In this document: positions 1-7,535 of the stretch, one piece after another
How the letters are laid out: the number at the start of each line of letters is the position of its first letter
Numbering within the stretch: position 1 is the stretch's first letter
Origin: Oscillospiraceae bacterium
Lineage (GTDB): Bacteria; Bacillota_A; Clostridia; Oscillospirales; Oscillospiraceae
Reading direction: 5' to 3'
Assembly: GCA_017408725.1 (NCBI GenBank)
Contig: JAFQUA010000063.1
Coordinates: 1 to 35,229, forward strand
Length of the DNA stretch: 35,229 bases
Notes under the pieces: model-generated
What the model saw: the letters and a program-made list of their open reading frames with translations, nothing else
What the model was told of the DNA's origin: nothing
The model's database searches: none
Translations under genes and position numbers: made by a program

Positions 1-120
1 ACCCAAGCCTCCCTCTGACGAGGGAGGTGGCTCAGCCGTTAGGCTGAGACGGAGGGAGAGAAACTACCCCTCAGTCACGCTGTTCGCGTGACAGCTCCCC
101 TGACAAGGGGAGCCTTGGTG
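1..120. repeat. Tandem palindromic intergenic repeats (REP/MITE-like)
   Basis: Two adjacent modules are built almost entirely from short inverted repeats. The first has CCTCCCTC/GAGGGAGG and GGCTCAGCC/GGCTGAGAC. The second has GTCACGC/GCGTGAC and GCTCCCC/AGGGGAGC. No open frame is present. Repeats of this style (a GC-rich pair of hairpins, often with TGAC in the loop) are familiar as abundant dispersed intergenic elements in Ruminococcaceae genomes; that family link comes from memory, not from a search. The window starts inside or at the edge of the first module, so the left boundary is unknown. Confidence 0.6.
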
Positions 121-319
121 CTAAGCTAAACGATCATTTACCGCAGTATCGTTACCGGGCGGCGCAGGGCAAGAACGAATACCGCCGCGCTGCGTGCGCA
201 TTGTCAGCGGCGACTCGCCGCTAAACGATTATTTTTGCGATTGCTTTAAAATTCTTGCATCATATTTTTTGCTTTACGGGACATACTAATGCAGAAATCA
301 ACAAAAGGAGGGAAACAGG
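121..319. other. Non-coding stretch with a direct repeat and a hairpin
   Basis: No gene is seen. A ten-base direct repeat GCTAAACGAT, followed in both copies by C/T then ATTT, occurs at 125-134 and 220-229. A perfect hairpin AGCGGCG/CGCCGCT lies at 206-222 just before the second copy. The 95-bp unit between the copies could be another small inserted repeat. The AT-rich part at 230-300 probably holds the promoter of the next gene, but no convincing -35/-10 pair was found. Confidence 0.35.
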
Positions 320-484
320 ATGAACGACAATGCCAACAAGTGCATTGAATGCACCGTTAAGCAGTGTGCATATCATTGCGATACGGAGAACTATTGCTCT
401 CTGGACAAGATCATGGTGGGCACCCATGAAGCCAATCCCACTGTTGATCAGTGCACCGACTGCAAGTCCTTCCGCAAGAAGTGA
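320..484 (+). CDS. DUF1540 domain small Cys-rich protein
   Basis: A 54-residue protein starting at ATG 320, with an AAAGGAGGG ribosome site about seven bases upstream. Cysteines at residues 8, 11, 16, 20, 26, 45 and 48 give the pattern C-x2-C-x4-C-x3-C early and C-x2-C near the end, typical of DUF1540 proteins of Clostridia. These are thought to bind a metal, but their function is not known. It is a single gene ended by a strong terminator. Recognition is from overall pattern and length; no enzymatic role can be assigned. Confidence 0.85.
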   Translation: MNDNANKCIECTVKQCAYHCDTENYCSLDKIMVGTHEANPTVDQCTDCKSFRKK

Positions 485-491
485 TTGCGCT

Positions 492-522
492 GAACGGCGG
501 CGGAAGCCGCCGTTCTTTTCAT
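492..522 (+). terminator. Intrinsic terminator after the DUF1540 gene
   Basis: Perfect 10-bp stem GAACGGCGGC (492-501) and GCCGCCGTTC (506-515) with a GGAA loop, followed by TTTT. Confidence 0.85.
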
Positions 523-529
523 CTTGCCC

Positions 530-558
530 TTGACGAAAGGGGTATCTTTCGATATGAT
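530..558 (+). promoter_or_regulatory. Sigma-A type promoter for the htrA-like gene
   Basis: TTGACG (530-535), 17-base spacer, TATGAT (553-558). This leaves a leader of roughly 115 bases. A second, weaker pair TTGATT (609-614) and CATATT (632-637), also 17 apart, lies nearer the gene. Confidence 0.6.
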
Positions 559-681
559 AGGTAGGAATATGAGAACTGAAGTTTTTCCAGTTATTATTAA
601 AAAAATGTTTGATTGGCGTACATACTTATTTCATATTCCATATTTATGATGATAACATAAAAGTCCAAGGGAGGAACCATT

Positions 682-1893
682 ATGGACCAATATGAAATTA
701 ATTTCCCGGAGCAGCCGGAGATGGAAAACCAGCCCATTCCTCAGCAGCCCGTTCCGAAAGCTGTCCCCCAGCAGACGGAATACACATCACAGCCGGTTTT
801 TGAGCAGCCCGTTGTGGAGCCCCGAAAGGAATCTCCCTTTGCGGACTCTCCGTATGTGATGAATCACCAGCCCCGGTATCACTACAGCGCCCCCCAGACG
901 CCCCCGGAACCAAAGCCCAAGAAAAAGCGCTCCGGAAAGGCATGGAAGGTTCTGCTGTCCAGTTTGCTGGTCGTTGCGTTGGTAGCAGCGGGCTGCGGCA
1001 TTACTGCGTATGGTGTTCATAACTACTGGGTGGGGATAAACAACCGGAATGTGGACTATATCAACGACTTGGCAAATAAGATCGAGGATCTAAAGCAGCA
1101 GATCAAGGACAACTCCTTCACCGGAAACGGCAATTCTGTTTCCGGTTCTACCAATGTAAGTGCTGATGGGCTGACCCCCGGGCAGGTCTATGCCAAGTGC
1201 GTCAACAGCGTTGTGGCAATATCCGCAAGGGTCACCGGAGTGCAGGGAACGGGGGCATCTTCGGGTTCGGGATTTATCATCTCCGAGGATGGTTATATCG
1301 TTTCTAACTACCATGTGGTAGATGGCGCGACTTCCTTGACGGTTACGACCCATAGTGGGGAACAGTACACCGCTGTGGTGGTAGGATACGACGACAGCAA
1401 CGATTTTGCACTGCTCAAAGCGGAGGCCTCCGGCTTAACACCTGTGAAGCTCGGCAGGAGCGGTGATCTAATCGTTGGCGATCAGGTTGTGGCCATCGGC
1501 AACCCGCTGGGTGAACTGAGTGCCACGCTCACCGTTGGCTATGTCAGCGGAAAGGACAGAACCATTACCACCGATGGAACGGTTATCAACATGATTCAGA
1601 CGGATGCTGCCATCAATCCCGGTAACTCCGGCGGACCGCTGTTTAATATGAAGGGCGAGGTGGTAGGCATTACCACTGCAAAATACTCCGGAACCACATC
1701 TTCCGGCGCAACCATCGAGGGCATCGGCTTTGCGATCCCCATCGATGATGTAAAGGGCAAGATCACGGAGATTCAGGAAAACGGCTATTATCCACGCCTT
1801 ATATGGGCATTGAAGTCACCAATCAGTTCGACGGCATGGGTGTCTATGTCGCCGGTGTGGAAAAAGGTGGCGCTGCAGAAGCTGCCGGAATAA
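682..1893 (+). CDS. HtrA/DegP-like serine protease, protease part (frameshifted)
   Basis: Membrane-anchored trypsin-like protease of the HtrA/DegP family, expected to degrade or refold damaged proteins outside the membrane. Start ATG 682 follows GGGAGG. Residues 1-85 are a Pro/Gln-rich cytoplasmic tail ending in a Lys cluster. Residues 88-112 form one membrane segment. The protease domain follows at about 165-360 with the triad His211 (SNYHVVDG), Asp241 (SNDFALL) and Ser316 (PGNSGGP). After about residue 372 the frame is wrong: the last 31 residues are out-of-frame sequence. The PDZ domain that should follow is intact in another frame from 1803. One missing base in the CTTATATG stretch at 1798-1805 would restore one protein of about 495 residues. 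This is either a real mutation or a sequence error. Confidence 0.85.
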   Translation: MDQYEINFPEQPEMENQPIPQQPVPKAVPQQTEYTSQPVFEQPVVEPRKESPFADSPYVMNHQPRYHYSAPQTPPEPKPKKKRSGKAWKVLLSSLLVVALVAAGCGITAYGVHNYWVGINNRNVDYINDLANKIEDLKQQIKDNSFTGNGNSVSGSTNVSADGLTPGQVYAKCVNSVVAISARVTGVQGTGASSGSGFIISEDGYIVSNYHVVDGATSLTVTTHSGEQYTAVVVGYDDSNDFALLKAEASGLTPVKLGRSGDLIVGDQVVAIGNPLGELSATLTVGYVSGKDRTITTDGTVINMIQTDAAINPGNSGGPLFNMKGEVVGITTAKYSGTTSSGATIEGIGFAIPIDDVKGKITEIQENGYYPRLIWALKSPISSTAWVSMSPVWKKVALQKLPE

Positions 1894-2171
1894 AAGTCGG
1901 AGACCTGATCGTTAAGATGGGGGATACGAATGTCACGTCGCTGGCAAGTCTTACCCCTGCTCTCAAAAAATATAAGGTAGGAGATACTACCACGGTGACA
2001 GTCTACCGCAGCGGCAAGCTTTTGGAGCTGACCCTGACCTTTGGTGAAAAGCCTCATGGCGAGGTGCAGCTGCCTCAGGAGGAAACCCAGGAGCCTACCC
2101 AGAGCACGGCTCCGGAAAACGGTGACTTTAAGGACTGGTGGGACCGCTTCTTCAGCGACGGAAATAATTGA
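1803..2171 (+). CDS. PDZ domain of the same HtrA-like protease, shifted frame
   Basis: 122 codons encoding the usual HtrA C-terminal PDZ domain. The peptide-binding loop region begins MGIEV at residue 1, followed by GVYVAGVEKGGAAEAAG and KVGDLIVKMG. A Gln/Glu/Thr-rich tail ends in an aromatic/acidic stretch. There is no ribosome site before the ATG at 1803, so this piece is unlikely to be translated alone. The frame joins the upstream protease frame if one base is restored between 1798 and 1803, giving the family-typical link into Tyr-Met-Gly-Ile. It should be read as the 3' part of the gene that starts at 682. Confidence 0.8.
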   Translation: MGIEVTNQFDGMGVYVAGVEKGGAAEAAGIKVGDLIVKMGDTNVTSLASLTPALKKYKVGDTTTVTVYRSGKLLELTLTFGEKPHGEVQLPQEETQEPTQSTAPENGDFKDWWDRFFSDGNN

Positions 2172-2180
2172 CCGATTTTT

Positions 2181-2220
2181 GGATCCGGGTCTGCCGGCAT
2201 TTGCCGGCGGATCCGGTTTT
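2181..2220 (+). terminator. Probable terminator after the htrA-like gene
   Basis: GGATCC (2181-2186) pairs with GGATCC (2209-2214) and encloses GCCGGC/GCCGGC with an ATTT loop. The stem has a six-base bulge on one side and is followed by TTTT. Confidence 0.6.
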
Positions 2221-2262
2221 CCGTCTGTCGAAAAAGATCGAAAATAACCGGATGGTGAAAAA

Positions 2263-2291
2263 TTGAAAACATGCCGCTCATGTGCTATTCT
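2263..2291 (+). promoter_or_regulatory. Promoter for the Spo0A-family gene
   Basis: TTGAAA (2263-2268), 17-base spacer, TATTCT (2286-2291), 28 bases before the chosen start codon. Confidence 0.5.
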
Positions 2292-2318
2292 AAAGGAAAA
2301 AGCAGGGGGCAGCATGGC

Positions 2319-3059
2319 ATGGAAAAAAGGAAAATACTGATAGCCGATACCGCAGAGGATTTCTGTGGGGCACTGGAGGATGCGCTCTGCGGGATATATC
2401 ATATCCGCACGGTAGCAGATGGCCCGCAGGCACTGCTGCAGCTGCGATCTTTCCTGCCGGACATTCTGGTGCTGGATCTGATGCTGCCGGGACTGGACGG
2501 GATCACCCTCCTGCAGAAGGCTGCGGAAACCGGCATCTGCCCTACGGTTTTGGCCACCACGAGGTATATCAGTGATTATATGCTGGATGCTGCCGGGCTG
2601 CTTGGTGTTGGCTATATCATGGTGAAACCTTGCGATATCAGCGCGGTTGTTTCCCGGATTGCAGACCTTTCTCAAAGATTGAAGCCGTCGGCTTTTGCTG
2701 CTCCGGATGCAAGAACACTGATATCCAATACGCTGCTGCGTTTGGGGGTATCCACAAAGCTGCGGGGATACGGATATCTTCGGGAGTGCATCTTGCTGAT
2801 GGCGCAGGATCCCAGGCAATCTGTTACAAAGGAATTGTATCCTGCTGCTGCGTTCCGGTTGGGAGCGACAGCGGTACAGATTGAGAGATCTATTCGCAGC
2901 GCGGTGAATACAGCATGGAGCCGGCAGGACAGAAATATCTGGCAATTGTATTTCCCGGCAGATCAAACCGGATTGATTCCCCGCCCTACAAATGCCCGGT
3001 TTATTTCCAGGCTGGCGGATATGCTTATCTTAAACCCGGAGATTATCAAAGAGGAATAA
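2319..3059 (+). CDS. Spo0A-family response regulator
   Basis: 246-residue two-domain regulator. Residues 4-118 form a CheY-like receiver with Asp53 (LVLDLMLPG) as phosphorylation site, Thr80/Thr81 and Lys103. The acidic pocket keeps Asp10, but the usual second Asp is replaced by Thr11. Residues about 135-240 match the Spo0A C-terminal DNA-binding domain: GYGYLRE, SVTKELYP and IERSIRSAVNTAWSR are near-diagnostic, as is the PTNARFI motif near the end. Spo0A turns on sporulation genes after phosphorylation by the relay. ATG 2319 was chosen over 2271 because AGGGGGC lies just upstream and the receiver begins there. It is monocistronic, next to an LCP gene rather than next to spoIVB, so it could be Spo0A itself or a divergent paralogue. 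Confidence 0.82.
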   Translation: MEKRKILIADTAEDFCGALEDALCGIYHIRTVADGPQALLQLRSFLPDILVLDLMLPGLDGITLLQKAAETGICPTVLATTRYISDYMLDAAGLLGVGYIMVKPCDISAVVSRIADLSQRLKPSAFAAPDARTLISNTLLRLGVSTKLRGYGYLRECILLMAQDPRQSVTKELYPAAAFRLGATAVQIERSIRSAVNTAWSRQDRNIWQLYFPADQTGLIPRPTNARFISRLADMLILNPEIIKEE

Positions 3060-3187
3060 AGCTTGTTTTTATTTGATAGACTGAAAAAGGAAAAAGATGA
3101 ATTCTTTGTGAACGGGGCTAGATTTTTCGACTGTTTTCGTGTATAATAAACTAGTTACTATATTTCCTCATGTTTGGAGGTCTTGAA

Positions 3188-4258
3188 ATGAAATTTAAAG
3201 AATGGCTGATGCAGGCGTGGCAATGGCTGAAAGCACTGCCCTGGAAGCGCATCGGTTTGATCAGCCTGTGTTCTGTATTGGCACTGATTTTGATTGTAGC
3301 GATCTTTGTTACGGCATATGTGGATCACCTGCTTGGGTTGATCAAGCCGCCCTTAGTCCCGGGCGGTGAGGGCAGCATCCCTATTCAAACGACTGAATAT
3401 ATTCCGCCTACACTGCCTTCCGGATTTACCGATCCGACAATTGACCCATCCACTGTTACAGATCCCCCGGTGGTGGAAGAGGATAAGATCATCTCCAGTG
3501 AGAAATATCCGGAGATCATTAATATCATGCTGGTAGGACAGGACCGCCGTCCCGGTGAGAATTATCTTACCCGGTCTGATGCCATGATCCTGTGTACTTT
3601 TAACACTAAGGACAAAACCATTACCATGACATCCTTCATGCGTGACATGTATGTGAAAATTCCTGGCATCGGCGGCAATAAGATGAATGCTGCCTATCAG
3701 TTTGGCGGCATGAAGCTGCTGCGTCAAACTATGCTGGATAACTTCGGCGTATATGTGGATGCCTTTGTGGAAGTGGACTTCAGCGGTTTTGAAAAGGTTG
3801 TTGAGATTCTGGGCGGCGTGGACATCAGTCTGACACAAGCTGAGGCAGATCATCTAAATGGTATGTATGGTTGGAGCTTGACTGCCGGAATGAATCACTT
3901 GAATGGTGAACAGTCTTTGGCATACTCCCGCATTCGCTATATTGGCAATGCCGACTTTGGCCGTACCGAACGTCAACGGAATGTTATTAATTCGATCATA
4001 AACGGCTGCAAGAGTATGAGTTGGATAAAAGCTGATGAAATGCTGAAAAAGATCCTGCCTCTGGTAGCAACTGATATGACGGATGGACAAATCGTTGATT
4101 ACGCACTGACGCTGTTCCCCTTGCTTAAGGGCAGCATTGAATCTCAGCGCATTCCCATCGATGGGTCTTATACACTGGAATGGGTTGGTGCGCTGGATGT
4201 AGTGCTTCCGAACATTGAGATTAACCGCCAGTATCTACTGGATACACTGCTTCCGTGA
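3188..4258 (+). CDS. LytR-CpsA-Psr (LCP) family cell-wall ligase
   Basis: 356-residue membrane protein. Residues 23-44 form the membrane anchor, and 55-100 are a Pro/Thr-rich extracellular linker. The LCP domain runs from about 111 to 275. It shows the family landmarks NIMLVGQDRR (110-121), the Thr-Arg-Ser-Asp element near 128-131, SFMRDMYV with Arg152/Asp153, YSRIR (246-250) and GRTERQRNVI (259-268), whose arginines bind the lipid pyrophosphate. LCP enzymes move polyprenyl-phosphate-linked glycopolymers onto peptidoglycan at the outer face of the membrane. ATG 3188 follows GGAGG at 3176-3180; an upstream in-frame ATG at 3170 overlaps that site and is less likely. The about 75 residues after the domain have no motif recognised here. 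Confidence 0.92.
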   Translation: MKFKEWLMQAWQWLKALPWKRIGLISLCSVLALILIVAIFVTAYVDHLLGLIKPPLVPGGEGSIPIQTTEYIPPTLPSGFTDPTIDPSTVTDPPVVEEDKIISSEKYPEIINIMLVGQDRRPGENYLTRSDAMILCTFNTKDKTITMTSFMRDMYVKIPGIGGNKMNAAYQFGGMKLLRQTMLDNFGVYVDAFVEVDFSGFEKVVEILGGVDISLTQAEADHLNGMYGWSLTAGMNHLNGEQSLAYSRIRYIGNADFGRTERQRNVINSIINGCKSMSWIKADEMLKKILPLVATDMTDGQIVDYALTLFPLLKGSIESQRIPIDGSYTLEWVGALDVVLPNIEINRQYLLDTLLP

Positions 4259-4271
4259 TCTAAGATTTATC

Positions 4272-4310
4272 AAAAGCGCCGCTCTTTTTGAGTGGCGCTT
4301 TTCTTTTTTG
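4272..4310 (+). terminator. Intrinsic terminator after the LCP gene
   Basis: AAAAGCGCC (4272-4280) pairs with GGCGCTTTT (4294-4302), with an inner CTC/GAG pair and a T loop, followed by a T-rich tract. Confidence 0.85.
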
Positions 4311-4428
4311 TAAAACGAAAAGGAAATATTTACCTATAACAGATTGGCAAAAGTTTTGATTGTCCGCTTTTTTTATATGTTTTCTAAAGCTACTCCCAAA
4401 AAAAATACTATTTTTTACAACAGAAGAA

Positions 4429-4457
4429 TTGACAAAAAGTAACAGACGCTATATAAT
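4429..4457 (+). promoter_or_regulatory. Consensus promoter for the BlaI-like gene
   Basis: TTGACA (4429-4434), exact 17-base spacer, TATAAT (4452-4457). The bases right after it, AATACAATTGTTGTTATT, form an imperfect palindrome around the -10 end and could be the repressor's own operator. It is not a clear TACA/TGTA BlaI box. Confidence 0.75.
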
Positions 4458-4510
4458 ACAATTGTTGTTATTGATTACGTCCGCTATTATGCGGTTATGG
4501 AGGGGCTTGA

Positions 4511-4888
4511 ATGGTACTGACGAAAAGTGAAATGGAAATTATGGATGTACTGTGGGAAGACGGAGGAGAACTGTCCCGCAGTGATTTTCTTGACCGTTCC
4601 GAGGAAAAGTCCTGGAAGGATAGTTCTGTTCACATTTTACTCAACGGACTTTTGCGTAAGGGTATCATCCGGGAAGCTGGAATCGTGAAGCGTACCAAGA
4701 CCTATGGTCGAACTTTCCTTCCTACAATGACCCGGGAGGAGTATTTTGCTACAAGCTCTTTCTCCCATCGGTACAAGCCTGAAATGATTGGTTTGGTCAA
4801 GGCTCTGTTGGAGCGTCCGGAGGCAGATAAAGACACACTTTTGCAGATTCAGCAGATGGTTGCAGATAAACTGAAAGAAGTAAAATGA
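4511..4888 (+). CDS. BlaI/MecI/CopY-family transcriptional repressor
   Basis: 125-residue winged-helix protein. It begins LTKSEMEIMDVLW, the conserved first helix of the penicillinase-repressor family. The recognition part is in WKDSSVHILLNGLLRKG and the wing in RTKTYGRTFLPTMTREEY. The C-terminal third is a dimerisation helix. Relatives repress beta-lactamase or copper genes and are inactivated by a BlaR1/MecR1 membrane peptidase. No such partner lies beside it, so it is an orphan regulator. ATG 4511 follows ATGGAGGGG at 4498. It sits alone between a perfect promoter and a shared terminator, which suggests it acts on genes elsewhere and possibly on itself. Confidence 0.85.
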   Translation: MVLTKSEMEIMDVLWEDGGELSRSDFLDRSEEKSWKDSSVHILLNGLLRKGIIREAGIVKRTKTYGRTFLPTMTREEYFATSSFSHRYKPEMIGLVKALLERPEADKDTLLQIQQMVADKLKEVK

Positions 4889-4894
4889 AAAGCA

Positions 4895-4922
4895 AAAGCC
4901 GCCCAAGTGGGCGGCTTTTTTA
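4895..4922. terminator. Shared bidirectional terminator
   Basis: AAAGCCGCCC (4895-4904) pairs with GGGCGGCTTT (4909-4918). There is a T run on the plus side and a matching A run before it, so it serves both the repressor gene and the convergent lipoprotein gene, whose stop lies in the T run. Confidence 0.85.
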
Positions 4923-6734
4923 TTTACCGGCAGGGGATAGGTATTGCTCCCAGATATATACATCACCATCCAAAAGAAAGGCATCCCGAATGCCTGTACA
5001 GATAAGCTGCAGCTTTTGCTGAAGAATGGCACACTGGAACAGATCTTCGTTTCCCGGCATACAGGCGTATTCCAGAATCCGTGCCCGGTCCTCCCGTTCA
5101 AAGCTCATGGAAAAAGTATCTGCAAAGCTTCGGTCTGTTCCCTGCAGGTACATGGTTTCGTCTCTTTTCAGATTCTTTTTGTAATCGTTATCATAGGAAA
5201 AACCGGCGGGATTCAGTTTGTCCCAGTCGTAAAGGGCGGCGCTGGTACTGAGTAGATGGGTTTCAATCATGTGACTGACACTGTGATAAAAATTCTGTTC
5301 CAGAGATTCGTCAAGGGCTAAGACGATCCAGATATCGCCATCCTTGCGGATGTGGAGCGCCGGCAGATTGGGAACCTGCCCTTCGAAACTGCGCACCAGC
5401 CCGATATGGAGCAATCCACTGGGGGTCCGCTGGGCAGCTTTTTGAAAGAAACCTTCCGGGAACTGTTTGATAAGCCTCTTCAAAATGGGAAGATACTCCT
5501 CGTAGGCTGGGACAAGATACTCTGTTTCCACAGACACTCCCTCGGAAGGCTCGGAGATAGTTTCACCAATCAGAAGAGATATGCCATAGTCATTCTGAAA
5601 GGCGTGCAGCTGCTCTTGCAGTGCCTGCAGACCCTGCTCGTCCGGATTGCTTCGGGTATAGTGGGGCCGGGTATAATCCGTGGTATCCTTTGTGGGGCTG
5701 GAATTGGGGGTCCAGTGGCAGATCGCATCGGTACCAAGGGCTGCGTTTTGCGCCAGAAGCCAGATGCCGTTACCAGAAGTATCCGGGCAGACATCGTGGA
5801 TTTTGCGGATTCCTTTTAAACGGACGGAAGCAACGCGGCAGCCGGTGCTCAAATTATAGTAATGGATCCGGTTGCCCCAGGAAGCTTCCTGATAGGTGAG
5901 TACGGAATTCTGAGCCGGGAGGGGTAAAATGCCGCTGAATGTATCCTCCAGCCAGAGATTCTGAACGGTATCATCTCGATTGAACAGCAGTTCTTCCACA
6001 GCACCCTGATCTACCCGGACAAACCAGTTCTGTTCTGAGGCTTTGATTTCGCAGAGGTTTGTGCCCTCCCACAGGATCTCACCGTTTAATGTAGAGATCA
6101 TTCGAGTCAGAGTTTTTCCACCGGATTCTGTGATCTCACAGCGAATAACAGAGCCGTTAAGGTAAATACCGGTAACAGATTGGGACTCAGAATTCTGCGC
6201 GGTTACCAGATGAGAGAGACCGGAATCCAGATTCAGTCTCTGCAGGCCTGATGCCGTGCAATAGTACAGCGCCTTCCAATCGTCAGTCAGCCAAGGTTTG
6301 CCAATCAAACCCTCGGGCAATTGCATACGGCTGGTTTCCCGCAACATGGTACTCAAAAAGACCATGGTGCGGTTTTGTTCATCTAAATAAGCCACACCCT
6401 CGCTGCCGGTTTGAATATGCTGCACATGGAAGGGAAGCTCCTTCTCTACAACAGGGACCAGATTGGATCCGGTGACCAGTGTTAACTTGGTGTTATCCCT
6501 GCTTAAAAGCAGAAGATCATCACCCATGGGTAAAATGCGGCTGTATGTGTTCTCGTCCAGAGGGAAGTACCGCACGGCGCCCGAGGTGGACTGCTCCAAC
6601 TCCGATTCCGGGGCGTAAAGTCCCGACGGCTCCGGTGCCGTCGGAGTGGTAGACGGGGCTGTACCGGATGCAGGTGGCCTGCTGCAGCCTGCCAGCAAAA
6701 GGGGCAAGAGCAGGAAAATCAAAAATTGCTTCAT
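4920..6734 (-). CDS. Large lipoprotein with degenerate zincin-like C-terminus
   Basis: 604-residue secreted lipoprotein of unknown function. The signal peptide ends in lipobox LLLAGC with Cys17, followed by a Ser/Pro/Thr spacer to about 50. Residues 55-345 look like repeated beta-strand blades (alternating hydrophobic strands, recurrent Asn/Gly turns), perhaps a propeller. Residues 365-600 resemble a metallopeptidase-type domain of gut Clostridia. The HExxH position reads His484-Ser-Val-Ser-His488 followed by MIETH, then DWDKLNPAGFSY and EDRARILEYA. The catalytic Glu is replaced by Ser, so activity is doubtful. ATG 6734 was chosen because AGGAGG and a signal peptide begin there; a start at 6833 would place non-signal sequence in front. 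It is one base after the DUF6472 gene's stop. Confidence 0.75.
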   Translation of the reverse strand: MKQFLIFLLLPLLLAGCSRPPASGTAPSTTPTAPEPSGLYAPESELEQSTSGAVRYFPLDENTYSRILPMGDDLLLLSRDNTKLTLVTGSNLVPVVEKELPFHVQHIQTGSEGVAYLDEQNRTMVFLSTMLRETSRMQLPEGLIGKPWLTDDWKALYYCTASGLQRLNLDSGLSHLVTAQNSESQSVTGIYLNGSVIRCEITESGGKTLTRMISTLNGEILWEGTNLCEIKASEQNWFVRVDQGAVEELLFNRDDTVQNLWLEDTFSGILPLPAQNSVLTYQEASWGNRIHYYNLSTGCRVASVRLKGIRKIHDVCPDTSGNGIWLLAQNAALGTDAICHWTPNSSPTKDTTDYTRPHYTRSNPDEQGLQALQEQLHAFQNDYGISLLIGETISEPSEGVSVETEYLVPAYEEYLPILKRLIKQFPEGFFQKAAQRTPSGLLHIGLVRSFEGQVPNLPALHIRKDGDIWIVLALDESLEQNFYHSVSHMIETHLLSTSAALYDWDKLNPAGFSYDNDYKKNLKRDETMYLQGTDRSFADTFSMSFEREDRARILEYACMPGNEDLFQCAILQQKLQLICTGIRDAFLLDGDVYIWEQYLSPAGK

Positions 6735-6735
6735 T

Positions 6736-6912
6736 CTACTGCCTCCTGGCCAGTGTATAATCGTCGCCCTGCCGATAATAGGGGCAGCGGTTTTTGCCGG
6801 AAGAGAAGAAACGGTAGACTTCATCTTCGTCAAGATCCATCATACAATAATACTCGTCGTATTCTTCGTCGTAATCGTAATACCAACAGGTATCGCATTC
6901 ATTACAATTCAT
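6736..6912 (-). CDS. DUF6472 family small acidic protein
   Basis: 58-residue protein from ATG 6912, preceded by AGGAG. It has Cys3, Cys6, Cys9, Cys23 and Cys43, a run of Asp/Glu/Tyr (residues 10-22), then CMMDLDEDEVYRF and NRCPYY, and ends ARRQ. This layout is that of the DUF6472 family of Clostridia, small proteins of unknown role that probably bind a metal through the cysteines. It lies 11 bases after the DUF1643 gene and one base before the lipoprotein gene, so the three are co-transcribed. It overlaps no larger frame on this strand. Confidence 0.85.
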   Translation of the reverse strand: MNCNECDTCWYYDYDEEYDEYYCMMDLDEDEVYRFFSSGKNRCPYYRQGDDYTLARRQ

Positions 6913-6923
6913 AATGTGTCTCC

Positions 6924-7535
6924 TTAGCGGCTTGCAAGGTACTCGGCCACATCAAAGAGCTTCAGCTTTTCGTCTTTTCGCAGATACAGCGGGTGGTGGG
7001 GGTGGCCCTTTTTGGTGATGGCACCGGCACAGTACCAGCAGGCGTTATATTCCTGCCCAACTGCCACCATATCCCGGACGCAATCAGCAAGGTAATCCCT
7101 TTTTTCGATGATCGCACCCCATGCCGCCCAGACAGCGGGCTTATCCGAGATGGACAGAACATAGCGAAATGCCTCCAGATTCTCCCGGTGGAGCATGGAA
7201 TTGCAGCTTTTTTCCATAGCGTCCGGATCCGTTGCCCGCTGGGCGTAGACATTGAACATGATAAAGCTGTCAAAGCCGTTGCCAAGGGCGATCCGTTCCA
7301 CGGATTTTAAGGTGTTGTCCAGATTGTCGGGCTCCGCGGTAGAGGGGTTGATGCCGATGCAGATCAGCGGATTCTTTCCCCGGGTACCCAGTATGTACCG
7401 GTATTCAGAGTAAAAATTGGGAGCATAGAGCCATTTTTTGATATCGTATGACTCAGAGGGCGTGTTGGCGGCCCCTAAGGCCTGCTGAAAGGTTATCAGC
7501 GACAGCTCTGCGGTATTTCCCTTGGGTATATGCAT
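6924..7535 (-). CDS. DUF1643 domain-containing protein
   Basis: 203-residue soluble protein. The stretch PLICIGINPSTAEPDNLDNTL (about 56-76), followed by NGFDSFIMFNVYAQRATDP and later AVWAAWGA, is characteristic of DUF1643, a small nucleotide-binding-looking family of unknown function found in bacteria and phages. A late GHPHHPLYL motif is also typical. Its start overlaps the stop of the upstream membrane-protein gene (TAATG), so translation is coupled. No partner gene points to a pathway. Confidence 0.85.
   Translation of the reverse strand: MHIPKGNTAELSLITFQQALGAANTPSESYDIKKWLYAPNFYSEYRYILGTRGKNPLICIGINPSTAEPDNLDNTLKSVERIALGNGFDSFIMFNVYAQRATDPDAMEKSCNSMLHRENLEAFRYVLSISDKPAVWAAWGAIIEKRDYLADCVRDMVAVGQEYNACWYCAGAITKKGHPHHPLYLRKDEKLKLFDVAEYLASR

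Noticed and set aside
1798..1805. Programmed -1 frameshift in the HtrA-like gene
   Set aside because: A -1 slip would give the right frame, but CTTATATG is not a slippery heptamer and no downstream stem was seen; a deletion is simpler.
1788..2966. 392-codon minus-strand frame across the PDZ part and the Spo0A-like gene
   Set aside because: It lies antisense to two recognised proteins, has low-complexity Arg/Gln/Cys-rich content, no ribosome site and no family pattern.
3119..3147. Full promoter for the LCP gene
   Set aside because: A perfect TATAAT is at 3142-3147, but the -35 position (TAGATT) is poor, so it was not listed as a feature.
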